From positions 861,229 through 925,228 of the forward strand of contig NZ_DAQC01000001.1 of assembly GCF_002502735.1 (NCBI RefSeq): a stretch of DNA of 64,000 nt. The letters are read 5' to 3'. Origin of the DNA: Methanoregula sp. UBA64 (lineage in GTDB: Archaea > Halobacteriota > Methanomicrobia > Methanomicrobiales > Methanospirillaceae). Made by a program: the position numbers and the translations under genes. This document shows positions 24,772 through 33,300 of the stretch, one piece after another (within the stretch, counting starts at the first letter, position 1; every line of letters starts with the position of its first letter). Below the pieces are notes generated by a model. That model made no database searches and was not told the DNA's origin. It saw nothing but the letters and a program-made list of their open reading frames with translations.

Positions 24772-26957
24772 TGACCCCGCAGCGGCAGACCCGCCAGCTG
24801 ACCTTCGACGGCAGCTTCTCGCCCGCCCTGCCCCCGGTCCGCACCACGGACGGCCATATTGTTGACTGGGACCGGAACCGGATCGCCGGCCAAATCAAGA
24901 CCGAGACAAAACTTGCCGAGGCATTCTACGGGTACGAGGGCGCAGACGATGCAACCGCGCAGGAGATCGCCCGCGAGGTAGAAGAGCGCATCCTTGCCCT
25001 TGGCTTAAAATCCCTCTCGGGCCCGCTCATCCGGGAGATCACGAACATCACGCTTTTGGAAAAAGGCATGGTTCAGTACCGGAACATCTGCACCCGGGTG
25101 GGTACGCCGGTCTATGACGCCCACCAGATCGACGTGGGCCGGGGCTTCGAGGCGCACGACAATGCAAACCTCCAGGAGAACGCCGAGACCAGCCACAAGA
25201 AAAAGGCGGACAAGATCTCCAAGGAACAGTACCTACTCCAGCTCCCGCCGGAACTTGCCGACCACCACCTCTGCGGCGAGATGCACATCCACGACCTCGA
25301 ATATTTCGGGACGCGCCCCTTCTGCCAGGACTGGGACCTGCGCTACTTCTTCTACTACGGCCTGATGCCGGACGGGAACGGGACAAAGGCCTCGGTTGCC
25401 GGCCCGGCAAAACGGGCGGAGGTCGCGGTCCTCCACGCGGTAAAGGCGCTCGGGAGCGCCCAGACCAACTTTGCCGGCGGACAGGGCTACTATAACTTCC
25501 TCACGTTCCTTGCGCCCTTCATGGAGGGCATGGAGTACGGCGAGATCAAGCAGAACATGCAGATGTTCGTGTACGAGATGACGCAGATGATGGTTGCCCG
25601 GGGCGGCCAGCTCGTCTTCTCTTCCGTCCAGCTCTCGCCGGGCGTTCCCACGCTCTGGCAGGACAAGCCCTGCGTGTACAAAGGAAAGGTCTGGGACGGG
25701 AAACAGGCACCTTTGAAGACCTACGGCCAGTTCGAGCGCGAGGTCCGGCTGCTCTTTAAGGCGCTCATGGAGGTCATGATCGAGGGTGACTACTGGGGCA
25801 AGCCGTTCAATTTCCCCAAACCCGAGATTTCTATCGAGCCGGACTTCATGCAGGAGCGCGAGGAGTTCAACAAGGCCCACCCGGACCTCCCGACCTTCCG
25901 CGACCTGTACCTCATGACCTTCGAGCTCGCCTCCAAGTTCGGGACGCCCTACTACGACAACCAGCTCCCGGCGTACCGCGGGGCGGGCAAGGGCATCTCC
26001 TGCTACCAGTGCTGCGCGTACCAGTTCTCGGCAGTTGCTGACGAGGACTCGGACTTTGACAAGAAACTCTTCTTTGAAGGCGGCAAGCACTTCTCGATGG
26101 GCTCGTGGCAGGTGGTCTCGGTCAACTGCCCGCGGGCGGCCTACAAGGCGGAAGGAAACGACGAACGTCTCTTTGCCGAACTCCGCTCCCTCATGGATGT
26201 GGCAGTCGAGATCTTCAAGATCAAGCGCCGCTGGATGAACAATATCCGGGCAAACGGGCGGATGCCCTTTGCCATGCAGCGGCCAAAAGACCCGAACACC
26301 GGCGAGCGCGGGGCGATTGCGGTCGATCTCGAAGGGCTCGTGTACACGATCGGCGTGGTCGGTGTAAACGAGATGGTCCAGCACCACCTGGGCCAGCAGA
26401 CCCACGAGTCAAAGGCTGCCTTTAAGCTCGCCATCCGGGCCATGACCGAGATGGAACTCTATGCGAGAAAACTCTCGGAGAAGAACCACATGACGCTCGC
26501 GCTTGCCCGGACCCCGGCCGAGACCACCGGCCAGCGCTTTGCGGTCGCCGATCTCATCGACAAGCGCTACCACGACATGGCGGCAAAGGTGGCAAAGGGC
26601 GATATCGGGTACACGCTCGACCACCTCGGGAAATCCCGCGACCTCCCGGTCTATTACACGAACGGCACCCATGTTGCGCCGGGCGCAGACGTCCCCTTGA
26701 CCAAACGCATGGAGATCGAGCATGTCTTCTTCCCCATCGTAGACGGCGGGAACATCTTCCATATCTGGCTCGGCGAGGCCCGGCCCGACCCCCGCGGCCT
26801 CATGGACATGGCCATGAACCTCTGCCGGAACACGCAGATCGGGTACTTCGCGTTCACCCGTGACCTCACGGTCTCGCTCCGGCAGTTCCACGAGTACAAG
26901 CCCGATAAAAAAGCGATCGGCCAGCTGTCCAAATCCGACATCCCGGCCCGGGCCTGA
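24771..26957 (+). CDS. nrdD: Anaerobic ribonucleoside-triphosphate reductase
   Basis: 728 residues. Residues about 22-105 form an ATP-cone for allosteric control (VRTTDGHIVDWDRNRIAGQI). The barrel follows with GEMHIHDLEYF and the GISCYQCCAYQF strand holding active-site cysteines. The glycyl-radical site is near G691 (NTQIGYFAFTRDL). The usual C-terminal zinc ribbon (paired CxxC motifs) is missing: there are no cysteines after C685. This matches the NrdD subgroup that uses a thioredoxin- or glutaredoxin-type reductant instead of formate, and a glutaredoxin gene directly precedes it. The activating enzyme NrdG is not in this window. Confidence 0.96.
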   Translation: MTPQRQTRQLTFDGSFSPALPPVRTTDGHIVDWDRNRIAGQIKTETKLAEAFYGYEGADDATAQEIAREVEERILALGLKSLSGPLIREITNITLLEKGMVQYRNICTRVGTPVYDAHQIDVGRGFEAHDNANLQENAETSHKKKADKISKEQYLLQLPPELADHHLCGEMHIHDLEYFGTRPFCQDWDLRYFFYYGLMPDGNGTKASVAGPAKRAEVAVLHAVKALGSAQTNFAGGQGYYNFLTFLAPFMEGMEYGEIKQNMQMFVYEMTQMMVARGGQLVFSSVQLSPGVPTLWQDKPCVYKGKVWDGKQAPLKTYGQFEREVRLLFKALMEVMIEGDYWGKPFNFPKPEISIEPDFMQEREEFNKAHPDLPTFRDLYLMTFELASKFGTPYYDNQLPAYRGAGKGISCYQCCAYQFSAVADEDSDFDKKLFFEGGKHFSMGSWQVVSVNCPRAAYKAEGNDERLFAELRSLMDVAVEIFKIKRRWMNNIRANGRMPFAMQRPKDPNTGERGAIAVDLEGLVYTIGVVGVNEMVQHHLGQQTHESKAAFKLAIRAMTEMELYARKLSEKNHMTLALARTPAETTGQRFAVADLIDKRYHDMAAKVAKGDIGYTLDHLGKSRDLPVYYTNGTHVAPGADVPLTKRMEIEHVFFPIVDGGNIFHIWLGEARPDPRGLMDMAMNLCRNTQIGYFAFTRDLTVSLRQFHEYKPDKKAIGQLSKSDIPARA

Positions 26958-27004
26958 ACCATTTTTTACCAGGTTTAATATTTTGGAAGGGGCCCGGATA
27001 CGCT

Positions 27005-27748
27005 ATGAACACCCTCCGGTTTGCGGTACCGGTAATCCTCTGCCTGCTTGCCGCAGCTCTTGTTACTGCCGGCTGCACGGCACCGCCCGCGGGTTCTCCC
27101 GCTAAAGACACCCCGATGACCAATACCGCCTGTGTCACGGCGACCCGGGTCCCGGACGTACCACCGGTTTTTCCGACCGTTTCGCCAGAGCCCGCTGCCC
27201 GGTTCCCCGATGCCCGGGCCCCCGGGGAGATGGTGGCATTTGGTTCCGCGGATGTTGCAAGCGAAGCAACGGTGTACCGCTCCTGGCTCAACGATACCTA
27301 CCAGTGGCACAACACCATGGACAACAACTACTATACCCAGTACCCAAAAAAAGGCAGCCGGTACCTCATCGTCTTTATCAGCATCGTCAACCGGGGAAAC
27401 ACCCGGGTCTGGCCGCCCTCTCCGGCCGCGATCCATCTCTGGTATGACGGGAAGGAATGGCCGCTCGATCCCGATCACGTCCTGCCGGACCAGACAAAGG
27501 GGATAAACGACATGACCATCCGGATCGGGGAGATCCAGTATTACCACCAGCTGTACAGCTCGGAACTGGTGACCGATTACGGGTACTCCCACGGGAAAAA
27601 ACTCAACTTCCTGTACCCGGGTGAGAGCAATGCGCTGGACGGGTACCTGATCTATGTTGTCCCGGCATCGCTTGCGATAAACCAGACCTATGTACAGATC
27701 GTCTTTAACGGGAACGATACCGGCGTGTGGAAACTTTCAGGATCCTAG
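27005..27748 (+). CDS. Secreted lipoprotein of unknown function
   Basis: 247 residues. A signal peptide ends in the lipobox LVTAGC (cysteine at about residue 24), followed by a Pro/Thr-rich linker and a beta-sandwich-like domain from about residue 85 with SRYLIVFISIVNRGNTRVW, resembling DUF4352-type extracellular domains. The protein should sit on the outer face of the membrane. A TATA-like GTTTAATATT lies about 30 bases before the ATG, so it may be nearly leaderless. It is monocistronic. Confidence 0.8.
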   Translation: MNTLRFAVPVILCLLAAALVTAGCTAPPAGSPAKDTPMTNTACVTATRVPDVPPVFPTVSPEPAARFPDARAPGEMVAFGSADVASEATVYRSWLNDTYQWHNTMDNNYYTQYPKKGSRYLIVFISIVNRGNTRVWPPSPAAIHLWYDGKEWPLDPDHVLPDQTKGINDMTIRIGEIQYYHQLYSSELVTDYGYSHGKKLNFLYPGESNALDGYLIYVVPASLAINQTYVQIVFNGNDTGVWKLSGS

Positions 27749-27857
27749 CCTGCCGGCGGGAAGCGATACCGCACCCGGTTAAAAAAATCATGAAACCGGG
27801 ATCGTCCGGCGGGCCGGGAACTACCAAAAACACGACTTGCAGTCCACGGTAAAAAAA

Positions 27858-28280
27858 TTACCGGAAATCCGGGGGAAGCTTCCGGAGCGTGATGTCCATC
27901 ACGCCGCGGTGGACCCGGTAGGTGCTGTGGATCACATCGATCCGCTGTTCGAGCGGGATCGTGGTGAACTTTTCATCGACACAGATCTTCACCACGTCCG
28001 GCTGGATATCCGCATACGGCGCGTGCTCGGCCGTGACCGGGATCGTGGCGGTGATGTAGATCTCCGTCTCGGACTCCTGTACCTCGTACGGGATGTCGTC
28101 CCCGCTGTTTCCTGCACCGCCCGAATAGACCTCGGGGTCCCCGCTAGCGCTGCGGGTTACAATCGTGTACCCGATGATCCGGGCGTTCTCCGCGCCGGGC
28201 ATGTTCTGCACGATCTCCTCGACGATCTTGGAGATGTTGCCAAACACTTCATCGTAGGGATTGTCGGGATTGTTCTGCAT
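27858..28280 (-). CDS. Hsp20/alpha-crystallin-like protein
   Basis: 140 residues. After an acidic, Asn-rich head, a CS/Hsp20-like beta-sandwich spans about residues 65-137 (ESETEIYITATIPVT, PDVVKICVDEKFTTIPL, GVMDITLRKLP). It lacks the IXI tail of classical small heat-shock proteins. It follows the ArsR-like gene by seven bases, a pairing common in methanogens, so the two probably act together in a stress response. It is likely co-regulated through the promoter in front of the ArsR-like gene. Confidence 0.75.
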   Translation of the reverse strand: MQNNPDNPYDEVFGNISKIVEEIVQNMPGAENARIIGYTIVTRSASGDPEVYSGGAGNSGDDIPYEVQESETEIYITATIPVTAEHAPYADIQPDVVKICVDEKFTTIPLEQRIDVIHSTYRVHRGVMDITLRKLPPDFR

Positions 28281-28287
28281 GGACGCC

Positions 28288-28908
28288 TCAGGTTATGAGT
28301 GTAATCCGGTTCTTCGTTCTGGTCACAAGCCCCTTCTCGGTAAACCGCTCGATGACGGGCGCGAGCTCGTTTTCGGAAAGCCCGGTCGCCTCGGCAAGCT
28401 CCGGCCCGGTGAGCGGTTCGTGGGAAAGGGCGATTGCTACAGATAACTCTCGCTCGCTTTTGAATAAATCCTTATGGTTGCGGGCAAGATCCGCAAGTTT
28501 TGTATCGATGTCGTGGTTGAGCTGTTCGAGGTTTGCCGTGAGCCGGTCATGGGCCTGCACCATCTTAAAGAGCATCGCCACCTCCTGCCGGGTCCGCTCG
28601 TCTTCCGCGTCCTTTTCCCGGCGCCTTTCTTCTGCTGCCTCCACGTGCATATTGCGCAGGCTGACATCCACGAGGATATCGTTCTCCAGGTAGTAATATT
28701 TCCGCCGGCGGTCGTCGGTCTGGCAGGCAAGGATATCCTCGCGCTCCATGAGCTGGAGGTGCTCGATCACGGCTTTGGGCGAGATCATGAGCGTCTCCGA
28801 TATCTCGGTGACAAAGCACGGCTTCTGGCGCAGGAGTTCGATGATGCGCCGCCGGTTCCGGTTCCCGAGGATATCGAGAAGGCGGGCGAGTTCTACGAGA
28901 TCGTCCAT
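28288..28908 (-). CDS. ArsR-family winged-helix regulator
   Basis: 206 residues. The N-terminal winged helix (LLDILGNRNRRRIIELLRQK, then VTEISETLMISPKAVIEHLQ) is followed by a long charged coiled-coil (about residues 87-145, AAEERRREKDAEDERTR) and a second small winged-helix-like domain at the end (LTGPELAEATGLSENELAPV). No metal-binding cysteines are arranged as in arsenic sensors. The gene has almost no leader and no SD. An 11-base motif upstream is repeated before the divergent KTSC gene, suggesting both are its targets. Confidence 0.88.
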   Translation of the reverse strand: MDDLVELARLLDILGNRNRRRIIELLRQKPCFVTEISETLMISPKAVIEHLQLMEREDILACQTDDRRRKYYYLENDILVDVSLRNMHVEAAEERRREKDAEDERTRQEVAMLFKMVQAHDRLTANLEQLNHDIDTKLADLARNHKDLFKSERELSVAIALSHEPLTGPELAEATGLSENELAPVIERFTEKGLVTRTKNRITLIT

Positions 28909-29059
28909 AGGTTTACTTAATGTTAGTGCTGCAATCGTATATAGGGCCCTGACCCTGCAGGCCGATCCACCCTACCCGCACCGGCCCGGATTTTCTTGCC
29001 GGCATTTTTATAAAAACCATTAACCCCCCGGAGCACTAACATGATAGTGGTGAATAGTT
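28909..29059. promoter_or_regulatory. Divergent promoters sharing an 11-base operator motif
   Basis: Read toward each gene, AGCACTAACAT occurs once before the ArsR-like gene (complement of 28920-28930) and once before the KTSC gene (29032-29042). Each copy follows its own TATA box: CTATATAC (complement of 28938-28945) on the left and TTTATAAA (about 29008-29015) on the right. The matched placement downstream of both TATA boxes points to a common repressor, most simply the ArsR-like protein itself. Confidence 0.65.
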
Positions 29060-29275
29060 TTGGAGAGACAACCCGTTCAGTCCTGCATCCTGCGCTCCGT
29101 TGGATACGATGATACCACAAAAAACATGGAGATCGAATTCCATTCAGGACTCATCTACCAGTACTCGGGTGTCCCCACGAAGGTCCATGACGACCTCATG
29201 AAATCAAGCGCGGTCGGGAAATTCTTTGCCGACAAGGTCCGGAGCCGGTTCCGGGCAAAACAGGTAGCACTCTGA
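29060..29275 (+). CDS. KTSC-domain small protein
   Basis: 71 residues. The KTSC domain is clear: SCILRSVGYDDTTKNMEIEF, then YQYSGVPTKVHDDLMKSSAVGKFFADKV. The start is a TTG six bases after GGTGA; no in-frame ATG precedes the domain. KTSC proteins are small and of unknown biochemistry, and similar domains sit at the C-terminus of some lysyl-tRNA synthetases and phage proteins. It is divergent from the ArsR-like regulator and shares its operator motif. Confidence 0.8.
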   Translation: MERQPVQSCILRSVGYDDTTKNMEIEFHSGLIYQYSGVPTKVHDDLMKSSAVGKFFADKVRSRFRAKQVAL

Positions 29276-29329
29276 AATTTTACTTTTTTTTAACCGTTAA
29301 AAAAAGCGGAACGGTACCATACCGCCCCG

Positions 29330-29950
29330 TCACTTTTTATTATGCGTAATGAACTGCTTGTTTACCTCATCCCAGTTCACAAGGTTCCAGAACGCCTCGA
29401 TGTACTTTGCCCGGTCGTTCTTGTAGTCCACGTAATACGCGTGCTCCCAGACATCGAGCACAAGCAGGATCCGGAAGCCCGGGTACACATTCACGTTGTG
29501 CTTTTCTATCTGGTTGATGAGAAGATGGTGCGTTGTCGTGCTCACTGAAAGCGCAGCCCAGCCCGAACCTTCGACACTGGACGCTGCCTGCGTAAACTCT
29601 TTTTTGAACCGCTCGAACGATCCGAACTCCGCATCGATCGCCTTTGCAAGTTCGCCCTTCGGGACGCCGCCCCCGCCTTTCCCGGCCGGGGCAAGGTTCT
29701 CCCAGAACGTGGCGTGGAGTTTGTAGCCCCCGATATGGAACGAGAGTTCCTTTAAGGTCGCCTTGATATCGAGGTCGGCCTTGTCCTTCCGTGCCTTGTC
29801 CAGTTTCTCGAAGATCGCATTTGCACCGGTCACGTACGCCTGGTGGTGTTTCGTGTGGTGCAGGGTCAGCTGTTCCTTCGAGATATAGGGTTCGAGCGCC
29901 GCATAATCGTACGGCAGCTTCGGGAGAGTATACAGTTTGTCGTCAGCCAT
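29330..29950 (-). CDS. sod: Iron/manganese superoxide dismutase
   Basis: 206 residues. The ATG at 29950 follows GGAGTGA; the longer frame upstream is rejected. Metal ligands align as H31 (LTLHHTKHH), H79 (KLHATFWENL), D166 and H170 (DVWEHAYY). It converts superoxide to peroxide and oxygen, an oxygen defence seen in several methanogens. Iron versus manganese preference cannot be decided from sequence alone. It is monocistronic and convergent with the KTSC gene. Confidence 0.96.
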   Translation of the reverse strand: MADDKLYTLPKLPYDYAALEPYISKEQLTLHHTKHHQAYVTGANAIFEKLDKARKDKADLDIKATLKELSFHIGGYKLHATFWENLAPAGKGGGGVPKGELAKAIDAEFGSFERFKKEFTQAASSVEGSGWAALSVSTTTHHLLINQIEKHNVNVYPGFRILLVLDVWEHAYYVDYKNDRAKYIEAFWNLVNWDEVNKQFITHNKK

Positions 29951-30167
29951 GACATTTTCACTCCGAAAGAGTATATACACGATACTATTCCCGCACCAGT
30001 ATATGATGTACTGGATGGCGGCAGGCTGCCGGATAGTATTTGACTGCGAAAGGATCATAAAAATATCGTGATTTCTTAAAAGTCACCGTTGAAAGGGTAA
30101 ATCTACAAAAAAATGCACATACGTGCCGGAAATTATAAATTAGATAATGTTTATCATAATTATGTAA

Positions 30168-30239
30168 TGCTGGTGCCGGGAATTGAACCCGGGTCTCAAG
30201 ATTGGGGAGTCCAGAGTACTACCGTTGTACTACACCAGC
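30168..30239 (-). tRNA. tRNA-like gene, probably Gly(CCC)-type with abnormal anticodon arm
   Basis: 72 bases. Acceptor stem GCTGGTG/CACCAGC is perfect, D-arm GTAC-AACGGTA-GTAC is perfect, and T-arm CCGGG-TTCAATT-CCCGG is perfect; the discriminator is A and CCA is not encoded. The anticodon arm is odd. The best pairing is CTGGA/TCTTG with one U-U mismatch and one G-U, leaving an eight-base loop CTCCCCAA. A standard seven-base loop leaves most of the stem unpaired. The D-arm resembles glycine tRNAs, so Gly with CCC (or CCCC) is the best guess. Confidence 0.72.
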
Positions 30240-30253
30240 ATGAGTTAAAACTG

Positions 30254-30339
30254 CGGGGAGGGCGGGATTTGAACCCGCGACTCGTGCGACCGAGACCAGA
30301 TTATAAGTCTAGCGCCATGCCGGACTTGACTACCTCCCC
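30254..30339 (-). tRNA. Class II tRNA-like gene with apparent UAU anticodon
   Basis: 86 bases. Acceptor GGGGAGG/CCTCCCC, T-arm GCGGG-TTCAAAT-CCCGC, long variable arm (TCTCGGTCGCACGAGTC, 17 bases), discriminator G, no encoded CCA. The anticodon stem CTAGA/TCTGG closes on the loop CTTATAA, which reads UAU. A long variable arm means a leucine or serine tRNA in archaea, and G73 fits serine, but UAU is an isoleucine (AUA) anticodon. It is followed by the other tRNA after 14 bases and is likely co-transcribed with it. Confidence 0.72.
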
Positions 30340-30395
30340 TCACATTAACTAAGCGCCCATATGGGGCTCACCTCCATTCTGTATGATCTTTCGAA

Positions 30396-31259
30396 TCATT
30401 CAATACCTAGCTCCTTTCCTCGTCTCTTCAATAAAAATTCTGCAAACCGATAGGATTCTTCATCGATTACAGGAATAGATTCACCATGAACTATAATTGT
30501 CAGATCAAATTTTCTTTCAGCAGAATCAAGTGGGTTTGATTGAACCATCATTTCAGTAGATACCCCACTTCCTGTCGTAACACTAGCACTCATGGGTTCA
30601 CCATCAGATCGAACTTCAGTCATGACAACTTCTTTTTGAGTGACCTCTGCGATTTTTTTCTCTATGTTTTGTTCTATATTATGAGACATTATTTTGGAGT
30701 CCACCGTTGTAATAGCGGATCCTAGTACTTTTGGAGATTCTGATTTGTTGTATATAACAGAGTACTTAGAAAACGGAGGGGTTCGATTAATGCAAGCCAC
30801 ATCCTCCATAAAGGCATAAAAGAGTTTTTCGATGTTTTCTTGTAGAGTAATGTCATCAATTCTTGTAATTTGCTTTACCGATCTAGCAAAAGAAGGTAGA
30901 TCGGGATTTTTACCCACATTCGTGAGGAGTATGCTCCACAGAGGGATTGATCTAACTACAGCTTCGATTGCTCTTGTTCGCTCTGTACCTCCATAAATGA
31001 TCTTTTGCCCTAAATCCGATATTTTATAGATATTGCCGGTTTTGCGCACTAATCCAAATTGCTCCATCCCTTGTAATTTTGCAGCCGTACTTGTTGGTTT
31101 CAACTTTGTAATTTCAACAAATTGCCCACGGGTAAACTCATAAGGATATGCCTTGCTCATCTGGATCAAATGATCGAGGAGTATTCCCAACCTGGTGAAA
31201 ACAATTGAGTAGTCACCAAATTTTGTTTGCATAGATGTTTGTGAGCTCTGATATACCAT
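30396..31259 (-). CDS. AT-rich orphan protein with N-terminal winged-helix-like domain
   Basis: 287 residues. The first third resembles a winged helix (YEFTRGQFVEITKLK, AAKLQGMEQFGLVRKTGNIY, KISDLGQKII). The middle is helical. The last 90 residues are polar and Ser/Glu-rich and end in a basic stretch (LLKRRGKELGIE). No catalytic motif is visible. GC content is far below that of guaB next door, indicating recent acquisition. It lies alone beyond the two odd tRNAs. Confidence 0.6.
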   Translation of the reverse strand: MVYQSSQTSMQTKFGDYSIVFTRLGILLDHLIQMSKAYPYEFTRGQFVEITKLKPTSTAAKLQGMEQFGLVRKTGNIYKISDLGQKIIYGGTERTRAIEAVVRSIPLWSILLTNVGKNPDLPSFARSVKQITRIDDITLQENIEKLFYAFMEDVACINRTPPFSKYSVIYNKSESPKVLGSAITTVDSKIMSHNIEQNIEKKIAEVTQKEVVMTEVRSDGEPMSASVTTGSGVSTEMMVQSNPLDSAERKFDLTIIVHGESIPVIDEESYRFAEFLLKRRGKELGIE

Positions 31260-31783
31260 AATGCTTTGGGTCTGTGAAATTTACCTGTGATGATTTGTTA
31301 TCTTGAGTAACTTTTAAATATAATTTTTCTTAGAACAGACGGAAAGAGTTACAAACGATATTGAACATTAGTAATTGAGTATATCAATTCGATGTGTGGG
31401 GTGTGAAAATGAAAATGTGATATGCATCCCACTTTTGAGATCAAATCTCCATACCTCAGCAACCAACAACGCGGCAAATTTCCCAAAGAAATACTTTTGA
31501 TCAAACGACTGAACTGTCAGAGCGATTTTTCCTTAACGATTTCACCCCTCCTCGCGAATGCTCGGAGTCGCTCGGGCGCCTCATCGGGCCCTCGCTGGGC
31601 AAGTGCGGTTCTTTCTCACTGATCCGCCGCGGGGGCGCCCCGTCGGGGGCGGCGGGAAGCATCGTTTGCGGGGGTATGGGGGCGGCAGCCCCCATCATCA
31701 GAACACGTTAAGTCTCTGTCCAATCCGATACCAATCGGGCTGCAGGAAAAAAATCCAATAAACAAACAAAAGTAAAAGAAGAA
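31260..31783. other. Gene-free transition from AT-rich to GC-rich DNA
   Basis: 524 bases. The left 260 bases are AT-rich. From about 31545 the DNA becomes very GC-rich with many short inverted repeats, including ATGGGGGC-GGCA-GCCCCCAT (31676-31695). No supported gene was found on either strand. It could mark the edge of the acquired segment or encode a structured RNA. Confidence 0.45.
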
Positions 31784-33253
31784 TTACTCGAAGAGCCGGT
31801 AGTTCGGCGCTTCGTCCGTGATAAGGATGTTGTGCGGGTGGCTCTCGGTCATGCCGGCGTTGGTGATCCGGACAAACCGGGCCTTCTTGTGCATATCGTC
31901 AATGGTTGCCGCTCCCGAGTAGCCCATCGCGGATTTCAAGCCCCCGACCATCTGGTAGATGACCTCGCCCACGTGGCCGACATAGGGCGTGACCCCTTCC
32001 ACGCCCTCGGGCACGAACTTGGTCGCCCCGATCCCCTTCTTCTGGAAGTACCGGTCGCTGGACTGGCCCGAGCTCATCACGCCAAGCGACCCCATGCCGC
32101 GGTACTGCTTGTAGCGCCGGCCCTTGATCGTGATGACCTTGCCCGGCGCCTCGTCGGTCCCGGCAAACAGGCTCCCCATCATCACGGTGCTGGCGCCGGC
32201 CGCGATCGCCTTTGCCACATCGCCCGAGTAGCGCACGCCCCCATCCGCGATCACCGGCACGCCCGCCTTGGACGCAACATCGGCAACTTCCGCGATCGCC
32301 GTGATCTGCGGCACGCCGGTCCCGGCAACAATCCGGGTCGTGCAGATCGAGCCCGGCCCGATCCCGACCTTGATGCCGTCCACATTTGCCCCGAGAAGCG
32401 CCTTTGCCGCCTTTGCGGTCGCAATGTTTCCTGCAACCACGTCGGCCTTCACGCTCCCCTTGATGTTTTTCACGGCTTCGACCACTTTCATGTTGTGGCC
32501 GTGGGCGCAGTCCACGATAAGTGCATCCACACCGTGCCCGTCAAGCTGCGTTGCCCGGGCAAAGTCAAACGGCCCGACCGCTGCCGCGACCCGCAGGTTG
32601 CCCTTCTTGTCCCGGGTCGCCTTCGGGTACTGGCGCTTTTCGAGAATATCCTGCATCGTGATGATCCCGAGCAGTTTCCCGGTCTTGTCGGCCACCGGCA
32701 GGCGTTCGACCTTGTTCGTGTACATGACTTCGAGCGCCTTTTCCGGCGTGATATCGTTATCGGCCGTGATCGGCTTCTTGGTCATGATCGTCTTGATGCT
32801 CTCCTCGCCGCGCCGGGAGACGATCGCACGCACATCGCGCCGGGAAACGATCCCGATGATCTTTCCTTTCCCCACCACCGGGACGCCGCCGATACTGTAC
32901 TGGTTCATCAGCTTCTCGGCATCGGAGACGGTTGCGGTCTCCTCCACATAAAGGACATCGCGCTCGATGAGCTCCTCAGCCTGCTTGACGATATTGACCT
33001 CCTGGATCTCGCGTTCGGCCGTCATATTCCGGTGGATCACGCCGATACCGCCTTCCCGGGCAAGGGCAATCGCCATCGTGGCTTCCGTTACCGTATCCAT
33101 AGCCGCGGAGACGAGCGGGATATTGAGCGAGATGTTTTTCGTGAACCGGGTCTTTGTGTCGGTTTCGGCCGGCTCGGTCCAGGACTCCAGCGGTTCGAGA
33201 AGTACATCGTCAAAGGTTAAGGAAAGGGGAACTTCCAGTTTCTTGGCAAACAT
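31784..33253 (-). CDS. guaB: Inosine-5'-monophosphate dehydrogenase
   Basis: 489 residues. IMP to XMP, the committed step of GMP synthesis, NAD-dependent. The (beta/alpha)8 barrel is split by two CBS domains (about residues 92-205: DVLYVEETATVSDAEKLM, TIMTKKPITADNDITPEKA). The catalytic cysteine is C304 in GIGPGSICTTRI. RGMGSLGVM and the flap region FVPEGVEG follow. It is transcribed toward the accessory region and separate from mfnB (47-base gap, same strand), so it may share that operon. Confidence 0.97.
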   Translation of the reverse strand: MFAKKLEVPLSLTFDDVLLEPLESWTEPAETDTKTRFTKNISLNIPLVSAAMDTVTEATMAIALAREGGIGVIHRNMTAEREIQEVNIVKQAEELIERDVLYVEETATVSDAEKLMNQYSIGGVPVVGKGKIIGIVSRRDVRAIVSRRGEESIKTIMTKKPITADNDITPEKALEVMYTNKVERLPVADKTGKLLGIITMQDILEKRQYPKATRDKKGNLRVAAAVGPFDFARATQLDGHGVDALIVDCAHGHNMKVVEAVKNIKGSVKADVVAGNIATAKAAKALLGANVDGIKVGIGPGSICTTRIVAGTGVPQITAIAEVADVASKAGVPVIADGGVRYSGDVAKAIAAGASTVMMGSLFAGTDEAPGKVITIKGRRYKQYRGMGSLGVMSSGQSSDRYFQKKGIGATKFVPEGVEGVTPYVGHVGEVIYQMVGGLKSAMGYSGAATIDDMHKKARFVRITNAGMTESHPHNILITDEAPNYRLFE

Positions 33254-33300
33254 GATTTCTTCCTGTAGTTTGGTTACCCTAAAAGGGAGTTCGCGGGATT

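Noticed and set aside
25233..26405. Long antisense frame opposite nrdD (390 codons)
   Set aside because: It is a shadow frame of a complete, conserved enzyme.
31832..33220. Long antisense frame opposite guaB (462 codons)
   Set aside because: The composition is biased, with no domain or SD; guaB on the other strand is unambiguous.
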